Position numbers and translations under genes: made by a program | The notes under the pieces: generated by a model | What the model saw: the letters and a program-made list of their open reading frames with translations, nothing else | What the model was told of the DNA's origin: nothing | The model's database searches: none | Origin: Dasypus novemcinctus | Taxonomy: Eukaryota > Chordata > Mammalia > Cingulata > Dasypodidae | Reading direction: 5' to 3' | Assembly (NCBI RefSeq): GCF_030445035.2 | Contig: NC_080680.1 | Location: 95,299,157 to 95,363,156 of the forward strand | Length of the DNA stretch: 64,000 bases | Shown: piece after piece, positions 34,901-46,324 of the stretch | Position numbering within the stretch: position 1 is the first letter of the stretch | How the letters are laid out: the number at the start of each line of letters is the position of its first letter

Positions 34901-35764
34901 CAGGACCTTGTAATAGGTAATGGATTTATGAATATCTCACCAAAAGCATGAGCAGCAAAAGAACTAATAGATAAATGGGATTTCCTCAAAATTAAAGCCT
35001 TCTGCACCTCAAAGGAGTTTGTCAAGAAAGTAAAAAGGGAGCCCACACAGTGGGAGAAAATATTTGGCAATCAGATATCTGATAAGAAACTTATAACTTG
35101 CATATATAAAGAACTCCTACATCTTGAAAATAAAAAGATAAACAATCCATTTAAAAAATGGGAAAAAGACTTAAACAGACACTTCTCCGAAGAAGAAATA
35201 CAAATGGCAAGAAAGCACATGAAAAAATGTTCCAAATCTCTAGCTATCAGGGAAATGCAAATCAAAACCACAATGAGATACCATCTTACACCCATAAGAT
35301 TGGCAGCTATGAAAAAAACAGAAGAATACAAGTGCTGGAGAGGATGTGAAGGAAGGGGAACACTCATCCACTGCTGGTGGGAATGCAGAAGGATCCAACC
35401 ATTCTGGAGAACAGTATGGCGGTTTCTCAAAAAACTAGCCATAGATTTGCCATATGACCCAGCAATACCACTGCTGGGAATATACCCAGCAGAACTGAAA
35501 ACAAGAACACAAACCAATATATGTACACCAATGTTCATAGCAGCATTGTTCACTATTGCCAAAAGTTGGAATCAACCCAAATGCCCATCAACAGACGAGT
35601 GGATCAATAAAATGTGGTATATACACACAATGGAATACTACTCGGCTATAAGAACAAACACACTACAAACACATGTGATAACATGGATGAATCTTGAGAA
35701 CCTTATGTTGAGTGAAGCAACCCAGACATTGAAGGACAAATACTACATGACCTCAATGATATGA
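31946..35764 (+). pseudogene. L1 ORF2 (endonuclease-reverse transcriptase), one premature stop
   Basis: The chosen start is the ATG at 31946 ([19 protein letters not shown]), the usual L1 ORF2 beginning; an in-frame upstream extension to 31856 is the intergenic spacer. The endonuclease catalytic set is all present at the human positions: N14, E43, D145, N147, D229 and H230. The reverse transcriptase has [14 protein letters not shown] and the FADD motif at residues 700-703 (34043-34054). A TGA at 34949-34951 (codon 1002) interrupts the frame. The same frame then runs to 35764 through the Cys-rich C-terminal region (CWRGCEG...LIHCWWEC). The total is 1272 codons, against 1275 in human L1. The stop lies in a context compatible with CpG decay (CGA to TGA). 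Confidence 0.93.
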
Positions 35765-38586
35765 AATAAACAAGCTGCCCTAGATAGCAAGAGACTGAAC
35801 GATAGGCTTGCAGGAAATCGGAGGGTGGAGGAAGGATATGAGCCGATGTCTGCAGGGGTGGAATTTAAGACGAGATGGTGGTAAGTATGAACACAAAGAA
35901 GAGATAAAAGGGGGGCAAGGGGTTGCCTTTGCTTGGGGCTTTGCGGGTTTGAGGGTGGCTGGGGAGGGACGGGTGGGTAACGTTGCCCAAAAGTGGGGGG
36001 AGGGAGGGGTAGCATACGAACCAGGAGAGGGTCAGGGGTTGGTGGAGAGTAAAATGCCGAGAAAATCATATCAAAATATAATAAAGAGGGTTACCTGTTT
36101 AGAATGCTCGGAGGGGAGGGTCTGATGCAGGACGGGCTCCTGGGGAATGTCTAAATGCTCATTCTGCCAGAGTGGGTGACACCATGGGGTAGAAACCCAA
36201 GTAGTGAGAGTGGGGGTGGACCCACATCCTGGGGAGGACTAATGCCATCCAATAGAGGGAACTGTATCCCTCGAGAGAAAGGGTGGCTCCCAGGGCATTG
36301 GGGCAGTTGAGCAAGTTAGGCCCTGAACACTATTCCATCTATCTCTGGAAGTGGCTCCTCAGGAAACGGAGGTTGGCTATCACTGAGGGCACTAAGGTGG
36401 AAGGGAAAATGGACGTTAAATGTGTGGAACCAAAGTAAATGGGGGGTAAGAGAGGAGTTTCTTGAGAGTACACAAGGATGGATATAAAACATGTAATATT
36501 ACACCATAACATATAGGAGATGACAGACTGATAATGTAAACCATAATGTAAAACATAGGATAACTAAAAATGTAAAGAACTGTGTATCCTAAAGTATGCA
36601 CCATAATGTAAATACAGATGTCACCTTGTTAGAAAGCTAATGTCTCAGACTCTGTACATCACTTTAAGTAAATATGATATGAATAGGGCGTAAGAGTATC
36701 ACTGTGGAAGGGAAAAGGTTTTCTGGTGGATGTGTGGGAGTGCTGTATATTATATATATACATTGCTGTGGTCTAGGACTCCTGTGAAGAAAAGCTGAAT
36801 AATTAGGGGGGGGGGGGGGGAAAAAAAAAAAGAAAAAAATAGGATGTGGAATTTTTTCAAGTCAACATTCTTTATCTAAGTTCTTTATCTAACTTTATCC
36901 AAGTTCTTTATCTATCCTTTAAACTCATCGCTATATGCCATTCCCTAGTAAGGGACCATGACATTATATTGGGCTTCAAATTTCGGGGAGTTCTGGATCA
37001 CAGAGTGTTTCAACAATGGCAATGGAGGGATACTGGTATGGGATACCAATGACAGATGATATATGACTGACAGGGAGCTGTACAGAACATATGTCCAGGG
37101 TGCATGGTAATGTTTGGATATACTCATAGTGGCAACAATTAAAAACCACAGTAGGGGGGGTACTGAGTTCCCGGCCAGTGGTGCTCTGTCGTGGTCCCTA
37201 GGGGAGCAGCGACAGTCTCCCAGGTACAGTGGTGGGGACCGGGAGGGAGTGAGGGTTCAACAGTGAGCCCCTGATACTAATGACTATGCTTGTGAGCTGA
37301 TAAACCCAAAATAATAACAAGGCCTAGAGCAACTTTGTGCCTGGGAATTTCCTTCTGTCAGCCTTCATGTTACTCAAATGTGGCCAGTCTCGAAGCCAAA
37401 CTCAGCATGTAAATGCAATGCCTTCCCCCCAGCGTGGGACATGACACCCGGGGATGAGCCTCCCTGGCAACGAGGGACCACTATCAACTACCAACTGATG
37501 ATGCAACTGGAAAATGACCTTATACGGAAGGTTCAATGCGGATCAGCAGAATATCCATGTCTACATAAAATACCATGACTTTAAAATGCTGTTTGACCTA
37601 AAGTAAGGGGGAAATGGAAAGGAGAAATGAGTTTATATGGCTACGAGTTTCTAAAAAAGAGTCTGGAGGCTGGCAGAAGGTTTGCCCTCATGCACAACTG
37701 AGCAGAGTCAGAGAGACAGATAAAGCAGATACAACCCCCAGATATTGGTTCCTTTGAGGGCTAAAGAGACCCATGGGAGTTATGGTCATGGCTGATGGGG
37801 TTAACTACCAGGGCAGATGGCCCCTCTTTGGAAATGGTGTTTATGTGTGATGAATCTGGACTCAGATGGGATCTCCCTTCATAAGACTTTCATGCTAATG
37901 TGCTGGAGGTGCAGTTAATGTTGGGGTTTAAGATATATTTAGGGGATTTGAATCTCTGGACTGACAATGTGATAGCCAGATCCTGAGCCTCAACAGACTC
38001 CAGCACCTACAATCTGATTTATTGGACTTACCACACTCAGCTAAGATGGAGGTGAAGAAGGACAACCACCACACCATGGAGCCTAGAGTGATTACAACTG
38101 AAAATGGGAGGATTGCATCCAGCATCCAGGTGGAATCTGAGCCTCCTCTTGACATAAAGGTGCAATGGACACAACCAATCCAGTGTCCACATAGAAGAGG
38201 TGGCATTGGATTGGGAAAAGTGGACATAATGGACAAAGGGTATGGGGAAAGGCAGGAAGAGATGAGAGGTGGAGGCATCTTCGGGACATGGAGCTACCCT
38301 GGATGGTGCTTCAGAGGTAATCACCGGACATTGTAAATCCTCACAGGGCCTACATGATGGAATGGAGGAGAGTATGGGCCATGATGTGAACCAATGTATA
38401 TGAGGTGCAGAGGTGCCCAAAGATGTACTTACCAAATCCAATGGATGTGTCATGATGATGGGAACGAGTGTTGTTGGGGGGGGGGGGGAGAGGGGGGGTG
38501 GGGGGGTGGGGTTGAATGGGACCTCACATATATATTTTTAATGTAATATTATTACAAAGTCAATAAAAAATAAAAAAATTAAAAAA
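35765..38586 (+). other. L1 3'UTR, 2.8 kb, with G-rich tracts and A-rich tail
   Basis: No coding frame is supported. A long G run lies near 36807-36820, followed by A-rich sequence. A second G-rich tract (about 38474-38511) with at least four long G runs lies about 75 bp from the tail and could form a G-quadruplex, as known for L1 3'UTRs. The tail has 'aataaaaaataaaaa'. Parts of this 3'UTR recur as truncated copies at 44841-46309, 48095-48290, 53975-55630 and, on the minus strand, 62397-62804. This confirms that it belongs to the L1 rather than being an unrelated insertion. Confidence 0.85.
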
Positions 38587-38598
38587 AAAATAATTATC

Positions 38599-39034
38599 AA
38601 TCAATATGGCTTGCAGAATTTTGAAATTTCAGTTATGATATGGCACATATTTTCTTCTGGAGATAAGTCAAAGTGAGTTTCAAAACCCTTATTTAGAGGA
38701 ATGAGTTTTGAACAAGGCATAGAATAGTCTAAGCCTCTCTTATAATCCCAAGATTTTTATAGTCCCCACTCATTTCAATGACTTCTCAACTCACAATAAT
38801 AAAAAGCAGTTGCAATACTTATAATGACTCAATTATTTCATCTGTACCCCTGTGCCACCCAATAAAAGATAGGATGGGTCATCGATAATAATGAGAAGAG
38901 GAGTTGGCACAGTGTCTCTAATACCAGGACCATGTGGTCAAATCTGGTATATATGGGAGGTAGAACTGATTAGACCTATTGGTGGATAAGATGTAGTGTG
39001 TAAAGGAAAAAGAGGAATCAAGAATGGAATATGG
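38599..39034. other. Unique flank after the L1, no gene
   Basis: This continues the sequence interrupted by the L1. I recognise no repeat or gene in it. Confidence 0.5.
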
Positions 39035-39434
39035 GGAAGTGGATTGGGCTCAACTGATAGAGTGTCCATCTACCAAATGGGAGGTCCAGGGTTCAAACCC
39101 AGGGCCTCCTGACCCGTTTGGTGAGCTGGCTCATGCGCAGTGCTGATGCATGCAAGAAGGACTGTGTCAAAACAGGGATGTCCCCCAAGTAGGGGAACCC
39201 CCATGCCAGGAGTGTGCCCTGCATGGAGAGCTGCCCCACATGAAAAAAGCACAGCCTGCCCAGGAGTGGTGCCACACACAGAGAGCTGACACGGGAAGAT
39301 GATGCAACAACAAAAAGACAAAATTCCCAGTGCTGCTGACAAGAACACAAGCAGACACAGAAGAACACACAGCAAATGAACACAAAGAGCAGACACTTTG
39401 GGGGGGGGGCAGGGAGGACAAGGGGAGAGAGAAA
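39035..39434 (+). repeat. DAS SINE, full length
   Basis: The tRNA-like head starts 'ggggaagtggattgggctc' with B box GGTTCAAACC (from 39090). The body is colinear with 11692-12140, with a G-run and an A-rich tail. An AAGAATGGA repeat flanks it (near 39023 and 39437). Confidence 0.88.
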
Positions 39435-39445
39435 AAAAGAATGGA

Positions 39446-40119
39446 GCATGAAAATGGATGGAATCATTATGTCATTTATTTAAACAGGGAATGAGTTGGT
39501 AGAGGGCATATGGATGGGGGAGGGATGACAAAAACCAATAGCTCTGTTTTGGCTATGTTAATTTTATGTAATGTGGAGCTGTTTCAAGGTTAGTAGTTGG
39601 ATATGTAAGTCTTGAGGCTCAAGAAGATGTCTTTTCTGAAGATAGAATTGCCAAATGCAGCAAAATATTCATGATATTTGAAACCATGGGACTGGATAGA
39701 ATTACCTAGTAAGATAGTATAGAAAAGAGTAGAGAACTATGGACAGAAGCTCGAGATGAGTGGGCACTCAAACATTGGAGACCTGGGAGAGAGGTAGCAA
39801 AGGAAACTAAGAAGCAGCCATTGGTAAAAGAAAAAGCAGGTTAAATTTGGAATGTCATATGAATGGAAAGGGAATGCTTTTAGAATGGAGGTGCAGTCAT
39901 TCTCTCAAATGTAGTTGAGAAGTAATTACTGAGAACAGAGAATTGACTGTTAGATTTGGCAAGATGTAGATTATTTGAAAATTTGATAAGAACATTTAAG
40001 TGAAATGCTAGGGGCAAAATTCCAATGAGAGTAATTTTAGGATGGATCAGAAAGAGAGGAAGTGGTGATTGTGATTATAGATGCTTGTTTTTTGATACAT
40101 TATTATTTATTTATTTAAA
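39446..40119. other. Unique sequence, no gene
   Basis: No open frame or repeat that I can identify. Confidence 0.45.
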
Positions 40120-40231
40120 AATTTTTAATTAATTTTTTTATTAGGGAAATTGTAGGTTTATAGAAAAGTTGCATAAAATACTGAGCCCTCATATACCACC
40201 TATTAACACCTTGCATTAGTGTTGTACAGTT

Positions 40232-40697
40232 CTTTTTTTAAAAAGATTTATTCATTTATTTCTCCCTCCCTACCCCCCAGTGTCTGCTCTCTGTGTCCAT
40301 TCACTGTGTGTTCTTCTGTGTCTGCTTGTATTCTCCTTAGGGAGCTCCAGGAACTGATCCTGGGACCTTCTGGAGTGGGAGGGAAGCTCTCATTCTCTTG
40401 CACCACCTCAGCTCCCTGATCTGCTGCATCTCTTATTGTCTCTCCTTTCTGTCTCTTTTCATTGCATCATCTTGGTGCACCAACTCTCCACATGGGCCAG
40501 CACTCCTGCATGGGGCACACTCCTGCGTGGGGCAGCCTTCTGTGCAGGCCAGCACTCCACACAGGCCAGCACTCTGTGTGGGCCAGCTTGCCACACAGAC
40601 TTATTTGCCTTTACCAGGGGGCCCTGGGCAATGAACCCTGGACCTTCTATATGGTAGATAGGAGCCCAATTGCTTGAACTCCATCTACTTCCCTGTT
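40232..40697 (-). repeat. DAS SINE, minus strand, inserted in the old L1
   Basis: The A-tail complement (aaaaagatttattcatttatt) comes first. The body follows with 'gtgtctgctctctgtgtcca' and repeated 'ggccagcactc' segments, and the tRNA-like head ends near 'gaactccatctacttccc'. Several open frames across it are incidental. Confidence 0.8.
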
Positions 40698-40738
40698 ACA
40701 ATCTTGAAAGAACATTTTTATAATTCTACTATAAACTA

Positions 40739-41515
40739 TTGTTACAGTTTGAACTTTTTTTTGTGAATCCCAGAAAATATCATGTTATTAAAACTAATCC
40801 ATTCCTATGGGTGTGGGGCCCTTTGGTTGCATTATATTCAGTTAAGGGAACTTTGATTAAATCACTTTTTAAAAATAGTTTTTTATTTTATTTTATGTTT
40901 TTAAAGATACCTAGGTTACATAAATGTTACGTAAAAAATGTAGGGGATTCCCATATGCCTCACACCCTACTCCTTCCACACTGTCCCAAATTAGCAACTT
41001 ACTTCATTAGTGTGGTACATTTGTTACAATGGATGAACACATATTGGAACTTTGCCACTAAGTGTGGATGATTAAATCACTTTTAATCAGATCACTTTAG
41101 GGTCTTTAATTGGACCACATTGGTGAGGCATGACCCAGATTAGGTCTCCACCTTCTTCCTGGAACCACATATAAACTGAGAACTGAAAGTAGAACACATA
41201 GAGAAAGACAGTCACCATTTTGATCCTGCCATGTGTGAGACAGGACTGCAGGAAGACAGAGAAACCCTGAGAGGCTAAGAGAGAGGCCAGAGACTGGAGT
41301 CAGATAAACAGGTCCAAAGTGAGGAGATGTCACTATTTTGCCTTGCTATGTGGCAAGAGTCCAGTATCTGACCAGCAGCTGGCCTTTGGTGAGAAAGCAT
41401 CTCTGATGATGCCTTGATATGGACATTTTTTGCAGCCTCTGAACTGTATGCTTTTACTCTAATACATCCCAGTATAAAAGCTGTGGAGCTTTAGCAAACT
41501 AAAACACTGTAGTCC
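40739..41515 (+). repeat. MaLR-type LTR, interrupted by a short L1 insertion
   Basis: It begins 'tgttacagtttgaac' and ends 'agcaaactaaaaca', with the internal wording shared with the LTR at 23193-23645 ('ctaatccattcctatgggtg', 'gatgccttgatatggacat'). No partner LTR is near, so it is best read as solo. An L1 fragment splits it at 40870-41068. Confidence 0.7.
40870..41068 (-). mobile_element. Short 5'-truncated L1 insertion inside the LTR
   Basis: The 15-bp direct repeat GATTAAATCACTTTT flanks this piece (40855-40869 and 41069-41083). It starts with a T/A-rich stretch, the complement of an A tail, followed by L1 3'UTR wording in reverse ('ttagtgtggtacatttgtta'). This makes it a minus-strand insertion of about 200 bp. 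Confidence 0.75.
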
Positions 41516-41650
41516 ATGGTATACAAGAGAGTTCACTGTGTTGTACAGTTCTATGTATTTTTTTATTCTAGTAACATATATACAACCTAAAATTTCCCAT
41601 TTTTAGCCACATTCACATACGTAATTCAGTGTTGTTAATTTCATTCACAA

Positions 41651-43369
41651 TAGACCCCTCTTAAGTGCAGTTTTTGCCAATAAGGTAGACAAAAAGTGAT
41701 GTGTAACTGGAGGGGAGCATAGAGTCAATGGAGGGTTTCTTTCAGTATTTTTAAAGACTAGTTCCATTAAAGCATGTTTGTATGCTGGTGGAAATAATCT
41801 AGGAAAGGATGAAAATTAATGATTCAAGAGAGAAAGAAAATCATTGCAAGAAACATATAGTAAGGGGATTATTTTATCCAAAACTGAGCCACTTCTTCCA
41901 TTGTAACAAAAGAAATGAGAGTATAAGGATACAGATATAGGTGGATTAATGGATTTAGTAGTGAAAAATGACATACAGCTAAAGAGACTTCAATTGAGAG
42001 TGATGAGGTAAGGGTGTTTTAGAGAATTATGGAAAGAAATATGTGAAATAATCATGCTGGCATTTGGGAAAGTGAAACACTAGGGAACATTATAGGATTA
42101 TCTGAAAATATTAAGTGCCCTTTTGAGTATTTTGTTCACAAGTTTATTAGTAAAGACAACATAGTTGGGTTAGGTTCGCCAACAATATTTAAGTACTCAG
42201 ATGCAGGCATAAATGAGTATAACGTTGGGTTTACATAGAACTGGGATTTTACCAGGTAGAAGAAAAGGGGGCAAAAGAAATACGGGTGTTTGCAAGAAGT
42301 TGGTTACGATTCTGCAGGACTACAAAATTTATTCTTGGTAAGTGGGAAGGAAGGGCATAAATTAAGTGATAGTTAATGAAAAATAATTTCAATGAATAGT
42401 AAATCCCAATGATGTCAGAAACTTGGAGTGGGAGTACTAAATTAAATAAGCTGAAAGAATAGAAGCTGATAGGAAGTGGGATGCTCAAAACTGAGATTTC
42501 ATAGTGGTGCAATTATTAGTGAGGGCAAAGTCTAAGATAAGCACATAGACTGAGTAGCTGACATGACTAAAATATAAGATTGTTGAAGTGAAAGATATCA
42601 GTAATTGAGAATCCACGGTTTTAGTTAAATAGACCATGCATATGGATGTGGATGTTTCCAAGAATGATAATTAAATAGAGATAGAGAACCAAATGCTGAA
42701 GTCATCAGCCAATGAGGGAGAAACACCAGGAAATTAGTAGATGACAGTACAAGGAATGGAAAAGTCTAACTGAGAGAACTTCAAAGAAGTTTGAAATTTT
42801 TAAGACATGAGGGTCAAGGTCTCATGATGGATTGGAATGAGGAACTGGAAGGCCATAAAAGCCCAAATAACTACTCTTCCTATGACCGTGGAATAGCATT
42901 GGCTCTTGATTTTTCTTCCCTCTGTAAATCTAATTCATTTTTCATTCTTTCTGCAAACCAGACTTTTCTCTTGCTTCCTGTTCTTGAGTGCCCCAGACCA
43001 GAGAGAGAATTTGATTGGTCAAGATGGGACCAGATTCACTTTGGTCCAATCTAATACGTCTAGGGAGATGGGAACACATAATGCAAACACAAACCCATAG
43101 GCCAACTTTGTATTGTTGATGTGTGATTAAACATGTGTGTGTGTGTATACTTTTGTATATGTGTGTGTGTGATTGTCAAAGTAAAAGGAAACAGATCCTT
43201 ACATCCAGGAACTTAATTCTCTGTTCTATATGGTAACTGTTTTATGTACATTCACATGTCAAGTTAAAAAACAAAAGTCACATGCAGGACTACATTGCAG
43301 AAGCTATTTCAAATGCCTGTTTTAAGTTAAAGAACTCATTAAAAAATTAATACTTAGTAAACATGTGGC
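41651..43369. other. Unique sequence, no gene; TG-rich microsatellite near the end
   Basis: No gene or named repeat seen. An imperfect (TG)n tract lies at about 43131-43171. Confidence 0.45.
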
Positions 43370-44392
43370 ACCCTTTTTCCATATACCTCCATTATCAACA
43401 CAGTGCAGCTTGGCATTGATGCAAGAATATTATAGTACTGCTGTTAAACACAGTCTATAGATCACACCAATTGTAGTTTTCCCATGTTTCTCCATATTCC
43501 CATCACCCTGCAATAGTGGTGTACATCTGCTCTAGCTCATAAATGCTCTTGCATTTATACCCTTAACCACAATTCTCAACTGCCCCTGGGTTCACTGTGT
43601 TATTCAGTCCTAGATTATTCTTTAGCTTTCTTTCTATTGACATTTACTTTCCCAGACTACATTTTTCAGTCACAATCCCATTTATAAAAGTTGCTACTCA
43701 CTATAATGTGTTACTATCAATTCTTCCCATCTCCACATTTTCACGGTCAAGTTAATTAAAACTTCTTCATATATTAAGCATCCATAGTTCTTCTCAACCC
43801 TCCTCTCATATCCTTATAATCTATACTCTAGGTTTTAATTCCATGTGTTTATTATTTGTATTTAGTTCATATAAATGAGACCATGCAATATTTGTCCTTT
43901 TGTGTCTGGCTTAGTTTGCTTAGTATAATGTCTTCAAGACTCATCCATGTTATCACATATGTCCCAATTTCATTTCTTCTTATTGCAGCATAGCAGGTGG
44001 TAATAGTCTGATGATATTATCTCATAATGTGTAACAAATGTTTCACCAGGGTGTGGAGTTGAATGGAAAATCTACACATCTGTATGATTGTTTTGCAAGT
44101 TCACAATATGTGTAACAAACATACATTAAAAAAATAGTATGGGTTGGGGGAAAAATACACCAAATGTAAGATAAGGACTATAGTTGATAGTAATATTTTG
44201 GTGATGCTCTTGCATGGTTTGTAACAAATGTTTCACACCAGTGCAAAGGGTTGGTGGAGGTGCGATGTGTGAGACCCCTGTGTGATGCTATGTATGTTTA
44301 TTTTGTAAGTTTGCAATCTTTACTATATGCTTATTGTTTATATGTGTTCATGTATGAATGATATACTCCAATAAAAAATTAAAAAATAATTA
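43370..44392. mobile_element. L1 3' end in two opposed pieces (probable 5' inversion)
   Basis: From about 43370 to 43995 the sequence reads as L1 ORF2 tail and early 3'UTR on the minus strand ('tggcttagtttgcttagtat' is the reversed ORF2 end). From about 43996 to 44392 it reads on the plus strand as a later 3'UTR, ending 'actccaataaaaaatt' and an A-rich tail. Inverted 5' part plus direct 3' part is the signature of twin-primed L1 integration. Two independent insertions are the alternative. Confidence 0.55.
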
Positions 44393-44840
44393 ATATTTAA
44401 GGCCTTTAAATGAATTTCTACTACTAACTTAATAAGTTTACATTTTAAGAATGACTATTTATTTTTTAAGAATGATTATTTAGAAAACCTGGTTTACATA
44501 AATGTACCTTTAGCAGAAGAGAAAAGGACATTGACCATAAACCATATCAACATTTAAGTGAACTGCACTATGCCCTTGTGGCCAGAAAATTACATTTCTT
44601 CTCAAAGGAAGACAGTCTTTATTTTTTGGACTTCTGAAGCTTGAGTTATAATACCTACAAATATCACTACTTTTGGAAGGTTATAGAAAAATTCTTAGAA
44701 AAAAAAATTTCAAACATTAGTCACACTTTTGAAATACTTGTCCAATATTAATAATTTGTTCTTCAGTAAGATATGGAATTCTTCATAGCAAACTCCCCAG
44801 AGTTGCTCAGTTACCATAGCTATTAAAAACCAAACCTTTA
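44393..44840 (-). pseudogene. 3'UTR part of the SOCS5 retrocopy (distal piece)
   Basis: This sequence is contiguous with the SOCS5 pseudogene once the L1 at 44841-46309 is removed. The 15-bp duplication AAAACCAAACCTTTA (44826-44840 and 46310-46324) marks the split. It is non-coding and AT-rich, with complement T-rich runs as in a 3'UTR. The true end of the retrocopy near 44400 is uncertain; no clean poly(T) is visible. Confidence 0.5.
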
Positions 44841-46309
44841 AACAGCAACAATCCCCCAACTGCAATGGCAAAGACCAAAAAAGAAGGAAGGTCCAAAAAT
44901 GAGCCCTTGATACTAATGACTATGCTTGTGAGCCTGTGCACCTGAGATAAGAACAAGGCCTAAAGCTGCAGGGTGCCTAAGAGTTACCTCCTGAGAGCTT
45001 CTGTGTTGCTCAAATGTGGCCAGTCTCGAAGGCAAACTCAGCATGTAAATGTGTTGCCTTCCCCCCAGTGTGGGACATGACTCCCAGAGATGAGCCTCCC
45101 TGGCACCAAGGGATTACTACAAGTACCAGCTGAGGATGTAACTAGAAAATGACCTTGAATAAAAGGGTCAGCTCAGACCAGCAGAGTATCTCAGTCTACA
45201 TATAATACCAGGAGTTAAAAATGCTTTTTGACCTGAATAAAAGGGGAAAATGGAAAGGACAAATGAGTTTATATGGCTATGAGTCTCCAAAAAGAGCTGG
45301 GAGGTTTTCAGAGGGGTTGCCCTTATGCACACCTGAGCAGAGTCCCAGAGACAAATAAAGTAGATACAACCCCAGGTATTGGTTCTTCTTAGGGTTACAG
45401 AGACCCACAGGTTCTATAGTCATGGCAGATGGAGTTCAGTGCCATGTCAGTTGGCCCTACTTTGCAGTTTGTGTTTTTGTGTGATGGAGCTGGGCTTAGA
45501 TGTGATCTTTGTCCACAAGTCTCTCCTTTTACTTTTACTGAAACTGTAGTTGTTGCTGGGGTTTAATGTATACCCAGGGGACCTGAATCCCTGGACTGAC
45601 CATGTGATAGCCAGGCACTGAGCCTCAACAGACTTGCAACTCCTACACTCTGGTTTATTGGACTTACCCCACTCAGCTAACATGGAGGTGAAGAAGGTCA
45701 ACCACCACATGAGGGAACCAAGAGTGCCTACAACTGAAAGCAGGAGAATTGCATCCAGCATCCATGTGGAATCTAGTCCCCCTCTTGATATAGATGTGGA
45801 GTGGACACAACCATTCTAAAGTCCACAAGATGGAGGAATAGAGTATGGATTAGAGTGGACTTACTGATATTCTATTCATGAACTATTGTGACTAGTAATA
45901 GAAGAAAATGTGGCATTGGTGTAGAGAAAGTGGCCATGGCGCCTGCTAGGGGTAGGGAGTGGGAAGAAGAGAAGTGATGTGGGGGCATTTTAGGGGTTGG
46001 AGTTGTCCTGGGTGGTGCTGCAGGGACAGTTACCGGACATTGTATGTCCTCCCATGGCCCACTGGGTGGACTGTGTTAGAGTGTGGGCTATGGTGTGGAC
46101 CATTGACCATAGGGTGCAGCAGTGCTCAGAGATGTATTCACCAAGTGCAATGAATGTGACAAGATGATGGAGAAGGTTGTTGTTATGGGGGGAGGAGGGG
46201 GGTGAGCGGGATGGGGTATATATGGGTACCTCATATTTTTTGAATGTAACATTAAAAAAATAAAGACAAAAAAAACCTTAAAAACAAAACAAAACAAAAC
46301 AACAACAAC
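44841..46309 (+). mobile_element. 5'-truncated L1 (3'UTR only), inserted in the SOCS5 retrocopy
   Basis: It is colinear with 37270-38580 of the full-length L1 ('actaatgactatgcttgtga', 'tggccagtctcgaa', 'cattgtatgtcct'). It ends in a G-rich stretch, an A-rich tail and a (caaaa)n run. The 15-bp direct repeat AAAACCAAACCTTTA flanks it. Confidence 0.88.
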
Positions 46310-46324
46310 AAAACCAAACCTTTA

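Larger units (their letters stand above)
28854..38586 (+). mobile_element. Full-length L1 retrotransposon, 9.7 kb, recently inserted
   Basis: A perfect 12-bp direct repeat (28842-28853 and 38587-38598) brackets the whole segment, showing one insertion. Order: a 5' end with a YY1-type core, 5'UTR of about 2.05 kb including 51-bp GC-rich monomers, ORF1, a 74-bp spacer, ORF2, a 2.8-kb 3'UTR with G-rich tracts, and an A-rich tail. It is longer than human L1 (about 6 kb) because both UTRs are long. Each ORF has a single premature stop and otherwise reads through. It is therefore young but, as read here, not able to move by itself. Confidence 0.93.
40120..41650 (-). mobile_element. Old L1 3'UTR, minus strand, split by SINE and LTR insertions
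   Basis: Three pieces (about 40120-40231, 40698-40738 and 41516-41650) follow in order the 3'UTR sequence at 18165-18480. The first gap is filled by a DAS SINE and the second by a MaLR-type LTR, which itself holds a short L1 piece. The pieces carry many substitutions. Confidence 0.7.
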
